The notes below the pieces were generated by a model that saw only the letters and a program-made list of their open reading frames with translations, made no database searches and was not told where the DNA came from. The position numbers were made by a program, and so were the translations under genes. Shown here one piece after another: positions 35,086 to 44,842 of a DNA stretch of 64,000 bases. Numbering within the stretch: the stretch's first letter is position 1; each line of letters opens with the position of its first letter. Source of the DNA: Mycobacterium avium subsp. avium (GTDB lineage: Bacteria; Actinomycetota; Actinomycetes; Mycobacteriales; Mycobacteriaceae); the NCBI RefSeq assembly GCF_009741445.1, contig NZ_CP046507.1, positions 186,001 to 250,000 on the forward strand. The letters run 5' to 3'.

Positions 35086-35172
35086 CGGTGGCGGAGGGAT
35101 TTGAACCCCCGGACGGTGTTAGCCGTCTCTCGCTTTCAAGGCGAGTGCATTAGGCCGCTCTGCCACGCCACC
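35086..35172 (-). tRNA. tRNA-Ser (TGA)
   Basis: An 87-nt type II tRNA on the minus strand; acceptor GGTGGCG (35172-35166) pairs with 35087-35093, anticodon loop CTTGAAA gives TGA. CCA is not encoded. Very similar to the tRNA-Ser(CGA) at 7103 in its acceptor and T arms. With the other two it gives three serine isoacceptors in 28 kb. Confidence 0.95.
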
Positions 35173-35209
35173 GCTGCTAAGGGTAACGGGGCTCGGTAGC
35201 GTGGCCACC

Positions 35210-36181
35210 ATGCGCGCCATCGTCGCCGAATCCGCCGATCAGCTTTCCTGGCAAGAAGTAGCCGACGTCTCCGCCGGGCCCGGCGAGGTCGTCGTCAAGG
35301 TGGCCGCCGCCGGCGTGAACCGCGCCGACGTGCTGCAGGCCGCCGGCAAGTACCCGCCGCCACCGGGCGCCAGCGAAACCATCGGCATGGAGGTGTCCGG
35401 CGTCATCGCCGAGGTCGGCGACGGTGTCACGGAATGGTCTGTGGGGCAAGAGGTTTGCGCGCTGCTGGCCGGCGGCGGGTACGCCGAGTACGTGGCGGTG
35501 CCGGCCGGCCAGCTGCTGCCGATCCCCGCCGGGGTGGACCTGGTGGATGCGGCCGGGCTGCCCGAGGTCGCCTGCACGGTGTGGTCCAACCTGGTGCTGA
35601 TCGCGGGCCTGCGCAACGGCCAACTGCTGCTGGTGCACGGCGGGGCCAGCGGCATCGGCAGCCACGCCATCCAGGTCGCCCGGGCGCTGGGCGCCCGGGT
35701 GGCCGTCACCGCCGGGTCGGCCGAGAAGCTCGGCTTCTGCCGCGAGCTCGGCGCCGACATCACCATCAACTACCGCGACGAAGACTTCGTCGCGCGGCTG
35801 GCGGACGAAACCGGCGGCGCCGACGTGATTCTCGACATCATGGGCGCGGCATATCTGGACCGCAACATCGACGCGCTGGCCACCGACGGGCAGCTGGTCA
35901 TCATCGGCATGCAGGGCGGCGTCAAGGCCGAACTCAACATCGGCAAGCTGCTCGCCAAACGCGCCCGGGTGATCGGCACCACGCTGCGCGGGCGCCCAGT
36001 GAGCGGGCCGAACAGCAAAACCGAGATCGTGCAGGCGGTCACCGCCTCGGTGTGGCCGATGATCGCCGACGGCCGGGTGCGCCCGATCATCGGCGCCCGG
36101 CTGCCCATCCAGCAGGCCGGCGACGCGCACCGACGGCTGGTCGCCTCGGAGGTCACCGGGAAGATCGTGCTGACCGTCTGA
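35210..36181 (+). CDS. NAD(P)H:quinone oxidoreductase (PIG3-like)
   Basis: A 323-residue zinc-free MDR reductase, homologue of Rv3777. Markers: VNRADVLQAAGKYPPPPGAS, GMEVSG, the nucleotide motif HGGASGIGSHAIQVA and the C-terminal RPIIGARLPIQQAGDAHRR found in TP53I3/PIG3 types. ATG 35210 is chosen; GTG 35201 is 3 codons earlier. It converges on the NifS-like gene with a 4-nt gap. Confidence 0.9.
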   Translation: MRAIVAESADQLSWQEVADVSAGPGEVVVKVAAAGVNRADVLQAAGKYPPPPGASETIGMEVSGVIAEVGDGVTEWSVGQEVCALLAGGGYAEYVAVPAGQLLPIPAGVDLVDAAGLPEVACTVWSNLVLIAGLRNGQLLLVHGGASGIGSHAIQVARALGARVAVTAGSAEKLGFCRELGADITINYRDEDFVARLADETGGADVILDIMGAAYLDRNIDALATDGQLVIIGMQGGVKAELNIGKLLAKRARVIGTTLRGRPVSGPNSKTEIVQAVTASVWPMIADGRVRPIIGARLPIQQAGDAHRRLVASEVTGKIVLTV

Positions 36182-36185
36182 CGGT

Positions 36186-37382
36186 TCAGCCCAGGGACGC
36201 CAGCGCGCGCACCAACTGGTCGACCTCGGCCGTCGTCGAGTAGTGCGCCAGCCCCACCGTGACCGCGCCGCCGACGTCGTTGACGCCCAGCACGTCCAGC
36301 GCGCGGGAACTCTCGTTGGTGACGGCCAGAATTCCGTTGTCCGCCAACCGTTGTACGACGCGTTCGGCGGGCACGCCGTGCAAGGCGAAGCTGACCACCG
36401 GGATGCGCACCTCCGGGCGCCCGATCACCATCACCAGCGGCAGCGAGCGCAGCGACACCATCAGGTAGTCATAGATCCGATTCAGATACGAGGTGGCCGA
36501 CTGCATGGACACCGCCAGACGTTCGCGCCGGGTGCCGCGCGCGGATTCGTCCAGCGAGGCCAGGTACTCGATGCTGGCCACCACCCCGGCGAGCAGGCCG
36601 AACTGGTGTGCACCGATCTCCAGCCGGGCCGCGCCGGTCGCTTTGGGGTCGGCCGAGATGGAACTGAACGAATTCAGCAGCGCCGGGTCGCGGAACACCA
36701 TCGCCCCGATCGGCGGGCCGCCCCACGCGGCGGCGTTCACCGCCACCACGTCGGCGTCGGTCTCCTTCACGTCGAGCAGCCGGTAGGGCGCCGCGGCGGA
36801 ATGGTCGACCACCACCAGCCCGCCGACGTCGTGCACCAGCTTGGTCATCGCCCGCAGGTCGGTGACGGTGCCCAGCGTGGCCGACGCCGACGCGACGGCC
36901 ACCAGCCGGGTGGACTTGCCGATCAGCCCCTCCCACTGCCAGGTCGGCAGCTCACCGGTCTCGATGTCGATCTCGGCCCACTTGACCTTGGCGCCGTACC
37001 GGTGCGCCGCCCGCAGCCAGGGCGCGATGTTGGCTTCGTCGTCGAGGCGGCTGACGATCACCTCGTAGCCCAGCCCGGCCCGCGACGACGAGGCCTCGGC
37101 CAGCGCCGACAACAGGATCGCCCGGTCGGCGCCGAGCACCACGCCCGCGGGTTCGGCGTTGAACAGGTCGGCCACCGCCGCCCGGGCCGCCTCCAAGATG
37201 GCGGCGCTGCGCTGCGCCGACGGGTGCGCCCCCACGGTGGTGGGTCCGGACCTGCGGAAAGCCGTCGACACGGTGGTCGCAACGGAGTCGGGGATCAGCA
37301 TCCCGGCCGGGGCGTCGAAGTGCACCCACCCGTCACCCAGCGACGGATGCAGTCCGCGCACCCGGGCGACGTCGTATGCCAT
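36186..37382 (-). CDS. class V aminotransferase-fold protein without PLP lysine
   Basis: A 398-residue NifS/SufS-like protein, homologue of Rv3778c. The fold is clear ([68 protein letters not shown]), but where cysteine desulfurases have SGHK-x-x-GP the sequence is NAAA-W-G-GP, so the lysine that binds PLP is Ala (about residue 219) and the preceding His is also Ala. ATG 37382 gives the same length as the M. tuberculosis protein. It is probably not a desulfurase or transaminase; function unknown. Confidence 0.85.
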   Translation of the reverse strand: MAYDVARVRGLHPSLGDGWVHFDAPAGMLIPDSVATTVSTAFRRSGPTTVGAHPSAQRSAAILEAARAAVADLFNAEPAGVVLGADRAILLSALAEASSSRAGLGYEVIVSRLDDEANIAPWLRAAHRYGAKVKWAEIDIETGELPTWQWEGLIGKSTRLVAVASASATLGTVTDLRAMTKLVHDVGGLVVVDHSAAAPYRLLDVKETDADVVAVNAAAWGGPPIGAMVFRDPALLNSFSSISADPKATGAARLEIGAHQFGLLAGVVASIEYLASLDESARGTRRERLAVSMQSATSYLNRIYDYLMVSLRSLPLVMVIGRPEVRIPVVSFALHGVPAERVVQRLADNGILAVTNESSRALDVLGVNDVGGAVTVGLAHYSTTAEVDQLVRALASLG

Positions 37383-37500
37383 GCAGGCCACCTTAAAGCT
37401 TCCGCTTTTCCGCGAAACTGTGACGGTAGCGGGTGCCACACACGTTCCGGCCAGTCGGTGGCCTCCCGAGCCAGGGCACCCGGCCAGCCATACTAGTCGA

Positions 37501-39474
37501 GTGGGGCTCTGGTTCGGAACGCTCATTGCATTGTTTTTGCTGATAGCGCCCGGAGCGATCATCGCACGTATCAGTCAGTTGACGTGGCCGATCGCTGTCG
37601 CGGTGGGCCCGGCGCTGACCTACGGCATGGTCGCGCTGGCCATTATTCCGTTCGGCGCCATCGGAATACCGTGGAACGGCTGGACCGCGCTGGCCGCGCT
37701 GGTGGTCGTGTGCCTGCTGATGACCGGTTTGCAGCTGCTGCTGGCCCGCTTCCGCGACCGCGACGCCGAAGCCCGCGCGGTGAGCCGCTGGCCGGCCGCC
37801 GCCGTGGCGGCCGGTGTGCTGCTGGGCGCGTTCCTGATCATGTGGGCGGCCTACCGCGGCCTGGCCGCCCACTGGCAGACCATCCCGAGCACCTGGGACG
37901 CGGTCTGGCACGCCAACGAGGTGCGGTTCATCCTGGACACCGGCCAGGCGTCGTCCACCCACATGGGCGAGCTGCGCAACGTGGAGACGCACCAGATGCT
38001 GTACTACCCGTCGGTGTTCCATGCCCTGATCGCGGTGTTCTGCCAACTCACCGGCGCGGCGCCCACCACCGGCTACACGTTGAGTTCGGTCGCGGCGTCG
38101 GTGTGGTTGGTCCCGACCAGCGCGGCGCTGCTCACCTGGCGGCTGCTGCGTCCGAGCTGGGGCGAATGGCGCACCGCGGGCGCCGCCGCGACGGCCGGCG
38201 TGCTGTCCGCGTCCTTCACCGCGGTGCCCTACGTCGAGTTCGGCGTCGCGGCGATGCCCAACCTGGCCGCCTACGGCGTCGCGATCCCGACGTTCGTGCT
38301 GATCACCTCCACCATGCGGCACCGGGACCGTATCCCGGCGGCCGTGCTGGCGCTGGTGGGCGTGATGTCGGTGCACATCACCGGCGGCGTCATCGTGCTG
38401 CTGTTCCTGATCGCCTGGTGGCTGCTGGACGCGCTGTGGCATCCGGTGCGCGGCCGGCTGGCCGATGTCGCGGCCCTGGTCTGCGTGACGGCGATCTCCG
38501 GGTTGATCCTGCTGCCGCAGTTCATCAGCGTGCAGCAGCAGGAAGACATCATCGCCGGGCATTCCTTCCTGACCTACCTGAGCAAGAAGCGCGGACTGTT
38601 CGACGCCGTGTTCCAGCACTCCCGTCACCTCAACGACTTCCCGGTCCAGTACGGGCTGATCGCGCTGGCGGCCATCGGCGCAATCGTGCTGCTGGTCAAG
38701 AAGATCTGGTGGCCGCTGGCCGTGTGGCTGCTCCTGGTGGTGGTGAACGTCGACGCCGGGAACCCGCTGGGCGGCCCGATCGGCGCGCTGGCCGGCGCCT
38801 TCGGCGAGTTCTTCTACAAGGATCCGCGCCGCATCTCGGCCGCCATCACCCTACTGCTCGAACCGATGGCCGGCCTCGCGCTGTTTCTGGTCGTGACGGC
38901 CTGCGTGGCCGGCGCCAAACGGATCGGCCGCCGGTGGCGGCCGCTGCCCGCCCCGGTCTGGGTGTCGGCCACCGCGGTGCTGCTGGTGGCCACCACCATG
39001 CTGTCCGCCCGCCACTACCTGTACCGGCACCTGGTGTTGTTCGGGGACAAGTACGACTCGGTGATGATCGACCAACGCGACCTGATGGCCATGGCCTATC
39101 TGGCCAAGCTGCCCGGCGCGCACGAGACCCTGATCGGCAACGGCAACACCGACGGCACGGCGTGGATGTACGCGGTCGCCGACCTGCACCCGCTGTGGAC
39201 CCACTACGACTACCCCCAGCAGATGGGCCCGGGTCCCAACCGATTCATCTTCTGGGCGTACGCGCGCCGCGGCGATTCCGATCCGCGCGTGGTCGCGGCG
39301 ATTAAAGCCCTCAATATCAGGTACATACTCACCAGCACGCCGACTGTCCGGGGGTTCGCCGTACCCGAAGGACTAGTGTCACTGGATAAGTCGAAGTCGT
39401 GGGCGCTGATCTACGACAATGGCGGTGCCCGGATCTACGAATGGCGCGCAGAAGGCACGACGCCACACCCATAG
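37501..39474 (+). CDS. polytopic glycolipid enzyme of the Rv3779 (DUF6541) type
   Basis: A 657-residue membrane protein with about 12-14 helices and a long C-terminal exterior domain, resembling GT-C glycosyltransferases. The loop after the second helix pair ([13 protein letters not shown], then [15 protein letters not shown]) carries acidic residues placed like a GT-C active site. The M. tuberculosis homologue has been reported as a polyprenyl-phosphomannose synthase. GTG 37501 has CATACT 6 nt upstream (leaderless). It opens the wall cluster, 21 nt ahead of pafE. Confidence 0.85.
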   Translation: MGLWFGTLIALFLLIAPGAIIARISQLTWPIAVAVGPALTYGMVALAIIPFGAIGIPWNGWTALAALVVVCLLMTGLQLLLARFRDRDAEARAVSRWPAAAVAAGVLLGAFLIMWAAYRGLAAHWQTIPSTWDAVWHANEVRFILDTGQASSTHMGELRNVETHQMLYYPSVFHALIAVFCQLTGAAPTTGYTLSSVAASVWLVPTSAALLTWRLLRPSWGEWRTAGAAATAGVLSASFTAVPYVEFGVAAMPNLAAYGVAIPTFVLITSTMRHRDRIPAAVLALVGVMSVHITGGVIVLLFLIAWWLLDALWHPVRGRLADVAALVCVTAISGLILLPQFISVQQQEDIIAGHSFLTYLSKKRGLFDAVFQHSRHLNDFPVQYGLIALAAIGAIVLLVKKIWWPLAVWLLLVVVNVDAGNPLGGPIGALAGAFGEFFYKDPRRISAAITLLLEPMAGLALFLVVTACVAGAKRIGRRWRPLPAPVWVSATAVLLVATTMLSARHYLYRHLVLFGDKYDSVMIDQRDLMAMAYLAKLPGAHETLIGNGNTDGTAWMYAVADLHPLWTHYDYPQQMGPGPNRFIFWAYARRGDSDPRVVAAIKALNIRYILTSTPTVRGFAVPEGLVSLDKSKSWALIYDNGGARIYEWRAEGTTPHP

Positions 39475-39495
39475 TCCGCAAAGGATGGTGAAGGA

Positions 39496-40005
39496 TTGAG
39501 TACCCGCAACGATGATGACGGCGTCGAAGTCATCGGTGGTGTCGACCCGCGGATGATGGGGGTCGACGACGACGACGCCGACGAGCGCTCGCTGACCGAC
39601 CTGGTCGAGCAGCCCGCCAAGGTGATGCGGATCGGGACCATGATCAAGCAGCTGCTCGAGGAGGTGCGGGCCGCACCGCTGGACGACGCCAGCCGCAACC
39701 GGCTGCGCGAGATCCACGCGACCAGCATCCGGGAGTTGGAAGAGGGTCTGGCGCCCGAGCTGCGCGAGGAGCTCGACCGCCTCACGCTGCCCTTCAACGA
39801 GGACGCGGCGCCGTCGGACGCCGAATTGCGCATCGCCCAAGCGCAGTTGGTCGGCTGGCTGGAGGGACTGTTCCACGGCATCCAGACCGCGCTGTTCGCC
39901 CAGCAGATGGCCGCCCGCGCGCAGCTGGAGAAAATGCGACAGGGCGCGCTGCCCTCGGGCATCGGCAAGCCGGGCAGCGCGCCCGGGCACGGCCAGTACC
40001 TGTAA
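39496..40005 (+). CDS. pafE: proteasome activator PafE/Bpa
   Basis: A 169-residue all-helical protein, homologue of Rv3780. Acidic N-terminus (DDDDADERS), four-helix core, and the C-terminal GQYL tail that docks into the 20S proteasome. The M. tuberculosis protein forms a dodecameric ATP-independent ring that opens the proteasome. TTG start at 39496 with a GAAGGA ribosome site; 15 nt before wzt. It sits in a cell-wall operon with no obvious biochemical link to it. Confidence 0.92.
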   Translation: MSTRNDDDGVEVIGGVDPRMMGVDDDDADERSLTDLVEQPAKVMRIGTMIKQLLEEVRAAPLDDASRNRLREIHATSIRELEEGLAPELREELDRLTLPFNEDAAPSDAELRIAQAQLVGWLEGLFHGIQTALFAQQMAARAQLEKMRQGALPSGIGKPGSAPGHGQYL

Positions 40006-40020
40006 GCAGACGCGACACCG

Positions 40021-40827
40021 ATGGCGCCGGGTTCTGGTCCTCATATCGAGACGCGCAACGCGTGGGTGGAGTTTCCCATCTTCGACGCCAAGTCGCGGTC
40101 GCTGAAGAAGGCCTTCCTGGGCAAGGCGGGCGGCACGATCGGGCGTAACAACTCCAACGTGGTGGTGGTGGAAGCGCTGCGCGATATCACCATGTCCCTC
40201 GAGCTTGGCGACCGCGTGGGCCTGGTCGGCCACAACGGGGCCGGGAAATCGACTCTGCTGCGCCTACTTTCGGGCATCTACGAACCCACCCGGGGCTGGG
40301 CCCAGGTCACCGGGCGGGTGGCGCCGATCTTCGATCTGGGCGTCGGGATGGACCCGGAGATCTCCGGCTACGAGAACATCATCATCCGCGGCCTGTTCTT
40401 GGGGCAGACCCGCAAACAGATGCTGGCCAAGGTCGACGAGATCGCCGAGTTCACCGAGCTGGGCGACTACCTGTCGATGCCGCTGCGCACCTACTCCACC
40501 GGCATGCGGGTTCGGCTGGCGATGGGCGTGGTCACCAGCATCGACCCCGAAATCCTGCTGCTCGACGAGGGATTGGGCGCGGTGGACGCCGACTTCATGA
40601 AGAAGGCCCAGTCGCGGCTGCAGGGCCTCGTCGAGCGGTCCGGAATCCTGGTGTTCGCCAGCCACTCCAACGAATTCCTGGCCCGGCTGTGCAAGACGGC
40701 GATGTGGATTGACCACGGCGAGATCCGCATGTCCGGCGGCATCGAGGACGTGGTGCGCGCGTACGAGGGCGAGGACGCCGCCCGGCACGTGCGCGAGGTG
40801 CTGGCCGAGACCGCCGAACAGCCATGA
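40021..40827 (+). CDS. wzt: galactan ABC exporter ATPase
   Basis: A 268-residue ABC ATPase, homologue of Rv3781 (RfbE). Walker A GHNGAGKSTLL, signature YSTGMRVRL, Walker B EILLLDEGL and an H-loop His in FASHSN. It lacks the C-terminal carbohydrate-binding domain of E. coli Wzt. With Wzm it moves the lipid-linked galactan across the plasma membrane. Its stop overlaps the glfT1 ATG (ATGA). Confidence 0.92.
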   Translation: MAPGSGPHIETRNAWVEFPIFDAKSRSLKKAFLGKAGGTIGRNNSNVVVVEALRDITMSLELGDRVGLVGHNGAGKSTLLRLLSGIYEPTRGWAQVTGRVAPIFDLGVGMDPEISGYENIIIRGLFLGQTRKQMLAKVDEIAEFTELGDYLSMPLRTYSTGMRVRLAMGVVTSIDPEILLLDEGLGAVDADFMKKAQSRLQGLVERSGILVFASHSNEFLARLCKTAMWIDHGEIRMSGGIEDVVRAYEGEDAARHVREVLAETAEQP

Positions 40828-41738
40828 ACGACACCGTCTTCGCCGTCGTCGTCACCCACCGGCGCCCCGACGAGCTGGCCAAGTCCCTCGACGCGCTGAG
40901 CAGCCAGACCCGGCTGCCGGACCACCTCATCGTCATCGACAACGATGCGTGCGACGACGGCCGGGTCCGTGAACTGGTTGCGGCGCAACCTATTCCGACC
41001 ACCTATCTGCAGTCCCGCCGAAATCTTGGCGGCGCAGGCGGTTTCGCGCTCGGCATGCTGCATGCGCTGGCCCAGGGCGCCGACTGGGTATGGCTGGCCG
41101 ACGACGACGGCCGGCCGCAGGACGCGCGGGTGCTGGCCACGCTGCTGGCCTGCGCCGACAAACACGGCCTGGCCGAGGTGTCGCCGATGGTGTGCAACCT
41201 CGACGACCCGGAACGGTTGGCGTTTCCGTTGCGCCGCGGCCTGGTATGGCGCAGGCGGGCAAGCGAATTGCGCACCGAGGCCGGGCAGGACCTGCTGGCT
41301 GGGATTGCGTCGTTGTTCAACGGCGCGCTGTTCCGGGCGTCGGCGCTGGAGTCGATCGGCGTCCCGGATTTGCGGCTGTTCATCCGCGGCGACGAGGTGG
41401 AGATGCACCGGCGGCTGGTGCGCTCGGGGCTGCCGTTCGGCACCTGCCTGGACGCGGTCTACCTGCATCCGTGCGGATCCGACGAGTTCCGGCCGATCCT
41501 CGGTGGCCGGATGCACACCCAGTATCCCGACGACGCGACCAAGCGGTTCTTCACCTACCGCAACCGCGGCTACCTGCTCTCGCAGCCGGGGCTGCGCAAG
41601 CTGCTGGTGCAGGAGTGGGTCCGGTTCGGCTGGTTCTTCCTGGTGACGCGTCGCGACCCGAGGGGGCTGGCCGAATGGATCCGGTTGCGGCGCTTGGGAC
41701 GTCGCGAGCTGTTCGGCAAGCCTGGAGGATCTCGATGA
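40824..41738 (+). CDS. glfT1: galactofuranosyltransferase GlfT1
   Basis: A 304-residue GT2 family enzyme that adds the first two Galf residues to the decaprenyl-linked rhamnosyl-GlcNAc-PP acceptor. FAVVVTHRRPDELAKSL and VIDNDACDD are the UDP-binding region, GGAGGFA follows, and WLADDDGRPQ is the DDD motif. The C-terminal part is basic for membrane association. Overlaps wzt by 4 nt and wzm by 4 nt, so the three are translationally linked. Confidence 0.93.
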   Translation: MNDTVFAVVVTHRRPDELAKSLDALSSQTRLPDHLIVIDNDACDDGRVRELVAAQPIPTTYLQSRRNLGGAGGFALGMLHALAQGADWVWLADDDGRPQDARVLATLLACADKHGLAEVSPMVCNLDDPERLAFPLRRGLVWRRRASELRTEAGQDLLAGIASLFNGALFRASALESIGVPDLRLFIRGDEVEMHRRLVRSGLPFGTCLDAVYLHPCGSDEFRPILGGRMHTQYPDDATKRFFTYRNRGYLLSQPGLRKLLVQEWVRFGWFFLVTRRDPRGLAEWIRLRRLGRRELFGKPGGSR

Positions 41739-42565
41739 CTTTCCTTGACGCCGCGGCCCAGTCGCGCACCCTGCGCCGAGCCCGCAGCGACCTGGTCGAC
41801 GGCTTCCGCCGGCACGAGCTGTGGCTGCACCTGGGCTGGCAGGACATCAAGCAGCGCTACCGCCGTTCGGTGCTGGGGCCGTTCTGGATCACCATCGCGA
41901 CGGGAACCACGGCGGTGGCGATGGGCGGGTTGTATTCCAAGCTGTTCCACCTGGAGCTGTCCGTGCACCTGCCGTACGTGACGCTGGGGCTGATCATCTG
42001 GAACCTGATCAACGCCGCGATCCTGGAGGGCGCCGACGTCTTCGTCGCCAACGAGGGGCTGATCAAGCAGTTGCCGACGCCGCTGAGCGTGCACGTCTAT
42101 CGGTTGGTGTGGCGGCAGATGATCTTGTTCGCGCACAACATCGTGATTTACGTCGTCATCGCGATGATCTATCCCAAGCCGTGGTCGTGGGCGGACCTGT
42201 CGGTGATCCCGGCGCTGGCGCTGATCGTGCTCAATTGCATTTGGGTATCACTGTGTTTCGGCATCCTGGCCACCCGCTACCGCGACATCGGCCCGCTGCT
42301 CTTCTCGGTCGTGCAGTTGCTGTTCTTCATGACGCCGATCATCTGGAACGACGACACCCTGCGGCAGCAGGGCGCCGGACGCTGGTCGAGCATCGTCGAG
42401 CTCAACCCGTTGCTGCACTACCTCGACATCGTGCGCGCGCCGCTGCTGGGGTCGCATCAGGAGCTGCGGCACTGGGCGGTGGTGCTGGTGTTGACGGCGG
42501 TGGGGTGGCTGCTGGCGGCCTTCGCCATGCGCCAGTACCGGGCGCGGGTGCCCTACTGGGTGTAA
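41735..42565 (+). CDS. wzm: galactan ABC exporter permease
   Basis: A 276-residue permease with six helices (from about residue 45), homologue of Rv3783 (RfbD). The amphipathic N-terminus with WQDIKQRYRRSVLGPFW is the family hallmark that contacts Wzt. ATG 41735 overlaps the glfT1 TGA. Upstream in-frame extension is inside glfT1 and not real. 24 nt follow before the dioxygenase gene. Confidence 0.92.
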   Translation: MTFLDAAAQSRTLRRARSDLVDGFRRHELWLHLGWQDIKQRYRRSVLGPFWITIATGTTAVAMGGLYSKLFHLELSVHLPYVTLGLIIWNLINAAILEGADVFVANEGLIKQLPTPLSVHVYRLVWRQMILFAHNIVIYVVIAMIYPKPWSWADLSVIPALALIVLNCIWVSLCFGILATRYRDIGPLLFSVVQLLFFMTPIIWNDDTLRQQGAGRWSSIVELNPLLHYLDIVRAPLLGSHQELRHWAVVLVLTAVGWLLAAFAMRQYRARVPYWV

Positions 42566-42589
42566 CCGGCGACAGGACGGAGGACGCCG

Positions 42590-43477
42590 ATGGAGATCGT
42601 GGCGTCGGGACCGGGCTTTGCCGCGGAACTGCGCGGGGTGACGATCGCGGATGTCGCGGCTTCGCCGGACGTCTACGCGCAGGTGCGCGCGGCGTTCGAG
42701 GAGCATTCGGTGCTGGTCTTCCGGGACCAGCACGTCAGTGATGAAGCGCAGCTTGCCTTTTCGCGCCGGTTCGGCCCGCTGAGGGTGACCAAGGTGGGTG
42801 CGGTGGGCCACGGCAGCCACCTCGTGGTCCTCAAGACCCTCGACGACGACGGCAACGTGGTGCCAGCCGATCACCGGCTCGCCCTGGAAAACAAGGCGAA
42901 TCAGCTGTGGCACACCGATAGTTCGTTCAAGCGGGTGCCGGCGCTGGCGTCGGTGCTGTCGTCACGCATCGTTCCGGGGCGCGGCGGCGAGACGGAGTAC
43001 GTCTCCACCCGGATCGCGTTCGAACGGCTCGATCCCGGGTTGCGGGAACGGGTGGAGAATTCGTTCGCCTGGCACGAATACGCCTATTCGCGCGGCAAGA
43101 TCGCGCCCGACCTGGCCCGCCCGGAGGAGCGGGCGGCCTTGCCGCCGCAATGCTGGCGCCTGGTGTGGCGCAACCCGGTCAACGGCCGCAAGGCGCTCTA
43201 CCTCGCGTCGCACGCGTACGGGATCGAGGGTATGGAGCCGGCCGCGGCGCGAGAATTGCTGGCGGCGCTGACCGAGGCCGCGACCGCCCCCGGTGCGAGC
43301 TACCTGCACTCGTGGCGGGCGGGCGACGTGGTGATGTGGGACAACCGGGCGACCATGCATCGCGGCCGGCCGTGGCCGGCGCACCAGCCGCGCTGCATGG
43401 TGCGCAGCACCATCGCGGCGACCGCCGCCGACGGGCTGGAGGCCATGTATCCGCCGTGGCATGCCGTAGCCCGGTGA
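42590..43477 (+). CDS. TauD/TfdA-family Fe(II)/2-oxoglutarate dioxygenase
   Basis: A 295-residue iron/2-oxoglutarate oxygenase. Iron ligands HTD in LWHTDSSF (about residue 107) and the distal His in DNRATMHRGRPW, where the following Arg binds 2-oxoglutarate. ATG 42590 carries a GGAGG-like ribosome site. Related enzymes cleave alkyl sulfates (Rv3406), taurine or 2,4-D. No equivalent is at this place in M. tuberculosis. Co-directional with wzm at 24 nt, so it may share the transcript. Confidence 0.85.
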   Translation: MEIVASGPGFAAELRGVTIADVAASPDVYAQVRAAFEEHSVLVFRDQHVSDEAQLAFSRRFGPLRVTKVGAVGHGSHLVVLKTLDDDGNVVPADHRLALENKANQLWHTDSSFKRVPALASVLSSRIVPGRGGETEYVSTRIAFERLDPGLRERVENSFAWHEYAYSRGKIAPDLARPEERAALPPQCWRLVWRNPVNGRKALYLASHAYGIEGMEPAAARELLAALTEAATAPGASYLHSWRAGDVVMWDNRATMHRGRPWPAHQPRCMVRSTIAATAADGLEAMYPPWHAVAR

Positions 43478-43513
43478 GACAGTTGGTCTGCGGCCGTCGA
43501 CCTGCCGTTTCCG

Positions 43514-43845
43514 CCCTTCCCGACGCATCCGTCGAACCTCAAGCTGCTCTGCCGCCACCGACGGCACAGTGCGTTCGACGTTGCCGACCGGGCACGGCTA
43601 CACCACCAAACCCCCTGGCGGACTTTACTTTCCAGCGTTGACCGCCTGCCCGGAACTCCGACGTTGCCCACCTCGCTGCCCGCATCGCAGCGGGACCGCG
43701 GCGCGATGATGCCTGTCCGGCAACGAACCCGGGCCCAGGAGCACGCCGCCCGGGTGCGCGGCTCAATGAGTCGCGCATCAGCGCCGAGGCGCGGCGGTCG
43801 TTGCCCAACAACGATCCGCCGCCCTTGTCGTTTCGAGGGCTTTGA
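43514..43845 (+). pseudogene. decayed C-terminus of a 13E12/DUF222 HNH protein
   Basis: Protein-like fragments in three frames retain the order of a 13E12-repeat (DUF222-HNH) C-terminus: PTHPSNLKLLCRH (from 43520), then DGTVRSTLPTGHGYTTKPP (43560), RGAMMPVRQRTRAQEHAAR near 43700, and RLNESRISAEARRSLPNNDPPP (43759), closing at a TGA (43843-43845). Each step needs a frameshift or deletion, and the N-terminal two thirds are absent. This explains most of the 441-nt gene-free gap at 43478-43918. Confidence 0.7.
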
Positions 43846-43918
43846 CAGTGGCGGGCCGCCACGCCGTGGTGTCACACTGAAACGCCACCTGAGCAAGCGG
43901 GACGAAAGGTCCACCGAC

Positions 43919-44395
43919 GTGACCAACAAACGCCAATCGCCGGCGGACGCGGCGCGCAAAAACCTGGAAGCCGAGCTGGACCGGCTGCGGCAGCGTCGCG
44001 ACCGCCTCGAGGTCGAGGTCAAGAATGACCGCGGGATGGTGGGCGATCACGGCGATGCGGCCGAGGCGATCCAGCGGGCCGACGAGCTGGTGGTGCTGTC
44101 CGACCGGATCAACGAGCTGGACCGGCGGCTGCGGGCCGGGCCGCCGGACGCCGACACCTCGGCGACGCTGCCCGGCGGCACCGAGGTGACCTTGCGGTTC
44201 GCCGACGGCGAAGTGGTCACCATGCAAGTGATCTCCATCGTCGAAGAGACACCGGTCGGCCGCGAGGGCGAGACGTTGACCGCCCGCAGCCCGCTGGCTC
44301 AGGCCCTTGCCGGACGCCAACCCGGCGACACGGTGACCTATCCGACGCCGCAGGGCGAGAAGCAGGTCGAGCTGATCGCGGTCAAGCTGCCCTAG
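43919..44395 (+). CDS. GreA/GreB-like C-terminal protein (Rv3788-type)
   Basis: A 158-residue cytosolic protein: an N-terminal coiled coil (residues about 10-70, [21 protein letters not shown]) and a C-terminal FKBP-like domain with [21 protein letters not shown], the hallmark of GreA/Rnk proteins. This layout inhibits or modulates RNA polymerase through the secondary channel. GTG 43919 follows a GAAAGG sequence. The upstream in-frame stretch is the decayed 13E12 gene. Its TAG is part of the -10 hexamer of gtrA. Confidence 0.85.
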   Translation: MTNKRQSPADAARKNLEAELDRLRQRRDRLEVEVKNDRGMVGDHGDAAEAIQRADELVVLSDRINELDRRLRAGPPDADTSATLPGGTEVTLRFADGEVVTMQVISIVEETPVGREGETLTARSPLAQALAGRQPGDTVTYPTPQGEKQVELIAVKLP

Positions 44396-44398
44396 ACT
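44393..44398 (+). promoter_or_regulatory. putative -10, leaderless gtrA
   Basis: TAGACT ends 7 nt before the ATG at 44406. Its first three bases are the stop codon of the preceding gene. This would be the promoter for the gtrA-dprE1-dprE2-aftA-embC run. Confidence 0.4.
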
Positions 44399-44405
44399 CC
44401 CCTCG

Positions 44406-44810
44406 ATGGTTGCCAGCCCGAACCTGAAACTGACCACCCAGGTCATGCGTTTCGTCGTCACCGGCGGCCTGGCCGGCATCGTCGACTTCGGCCTGTACGC
44501 GACGCTCTACAAGGTCGTGGGTGTGCAGGTCGACGTGGCCAAGGCGATCAGCTTCATCGTCGGCACCATCACCGCCTACCTGATCAACCGCCGGTGGACC
44601 TTCCAGGCGGCTCCCAGCACCGCCCGGTTCGTCGCGGTGATGGCGCTCTACGCCGTCACCTTCGCCGTGCAGGTCGGGCTCAACCATCTGTGCCTGGCGT
44701 TTCTGCACTACCGGGGCTGGGCGATCCCCGTCGCCTTCGTGATCGCGCAGGGCACCGCGACGGTGATCAACTTCGTCGTGCAGCGGGCCGTCATCTTCCG
44801 CATCCGCTGA
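44406..44810 (+). CDS. GtrA-family membrane protein (Rv3789-like)
   Basis: A 134-residue protein with four transmembrane helices (from about 13). [14 protein letters not shown] and [10 protein letters not shown] are GtrA-family marks. In M. tuberculosis Rv3789 has been proposed to flip decaprenyl-phospho-arabinose or to anchor AftA. It stands 32 nt ahead of dprE1, consistent with a role in arabinan donor delivery. Confidence 0.88.
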   Translation: MVASPNLKLTTQVMRFVVTGGLAGIVDFGLYATLYKVVGVQVDVAKAISFIVGTITAYLINRRWTFQAAPSTARFVAVMALYAVTFAVQVGLNHLCLAFLHYRGWAIPVAFVIAQGTATVINFVVQRAVIFRIR

Positions 44811-44842
44811 GGCTTCTTGTGCGAGCGGTACCCTCTTTCACG

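Noticed and set aside
43664..43918. N-terminal extension of the GreA-like gene
   Set aside because: The segment reads as part of the decayed 13E12 sequence; the GreA-like coiled coil begins after GTG 43919.
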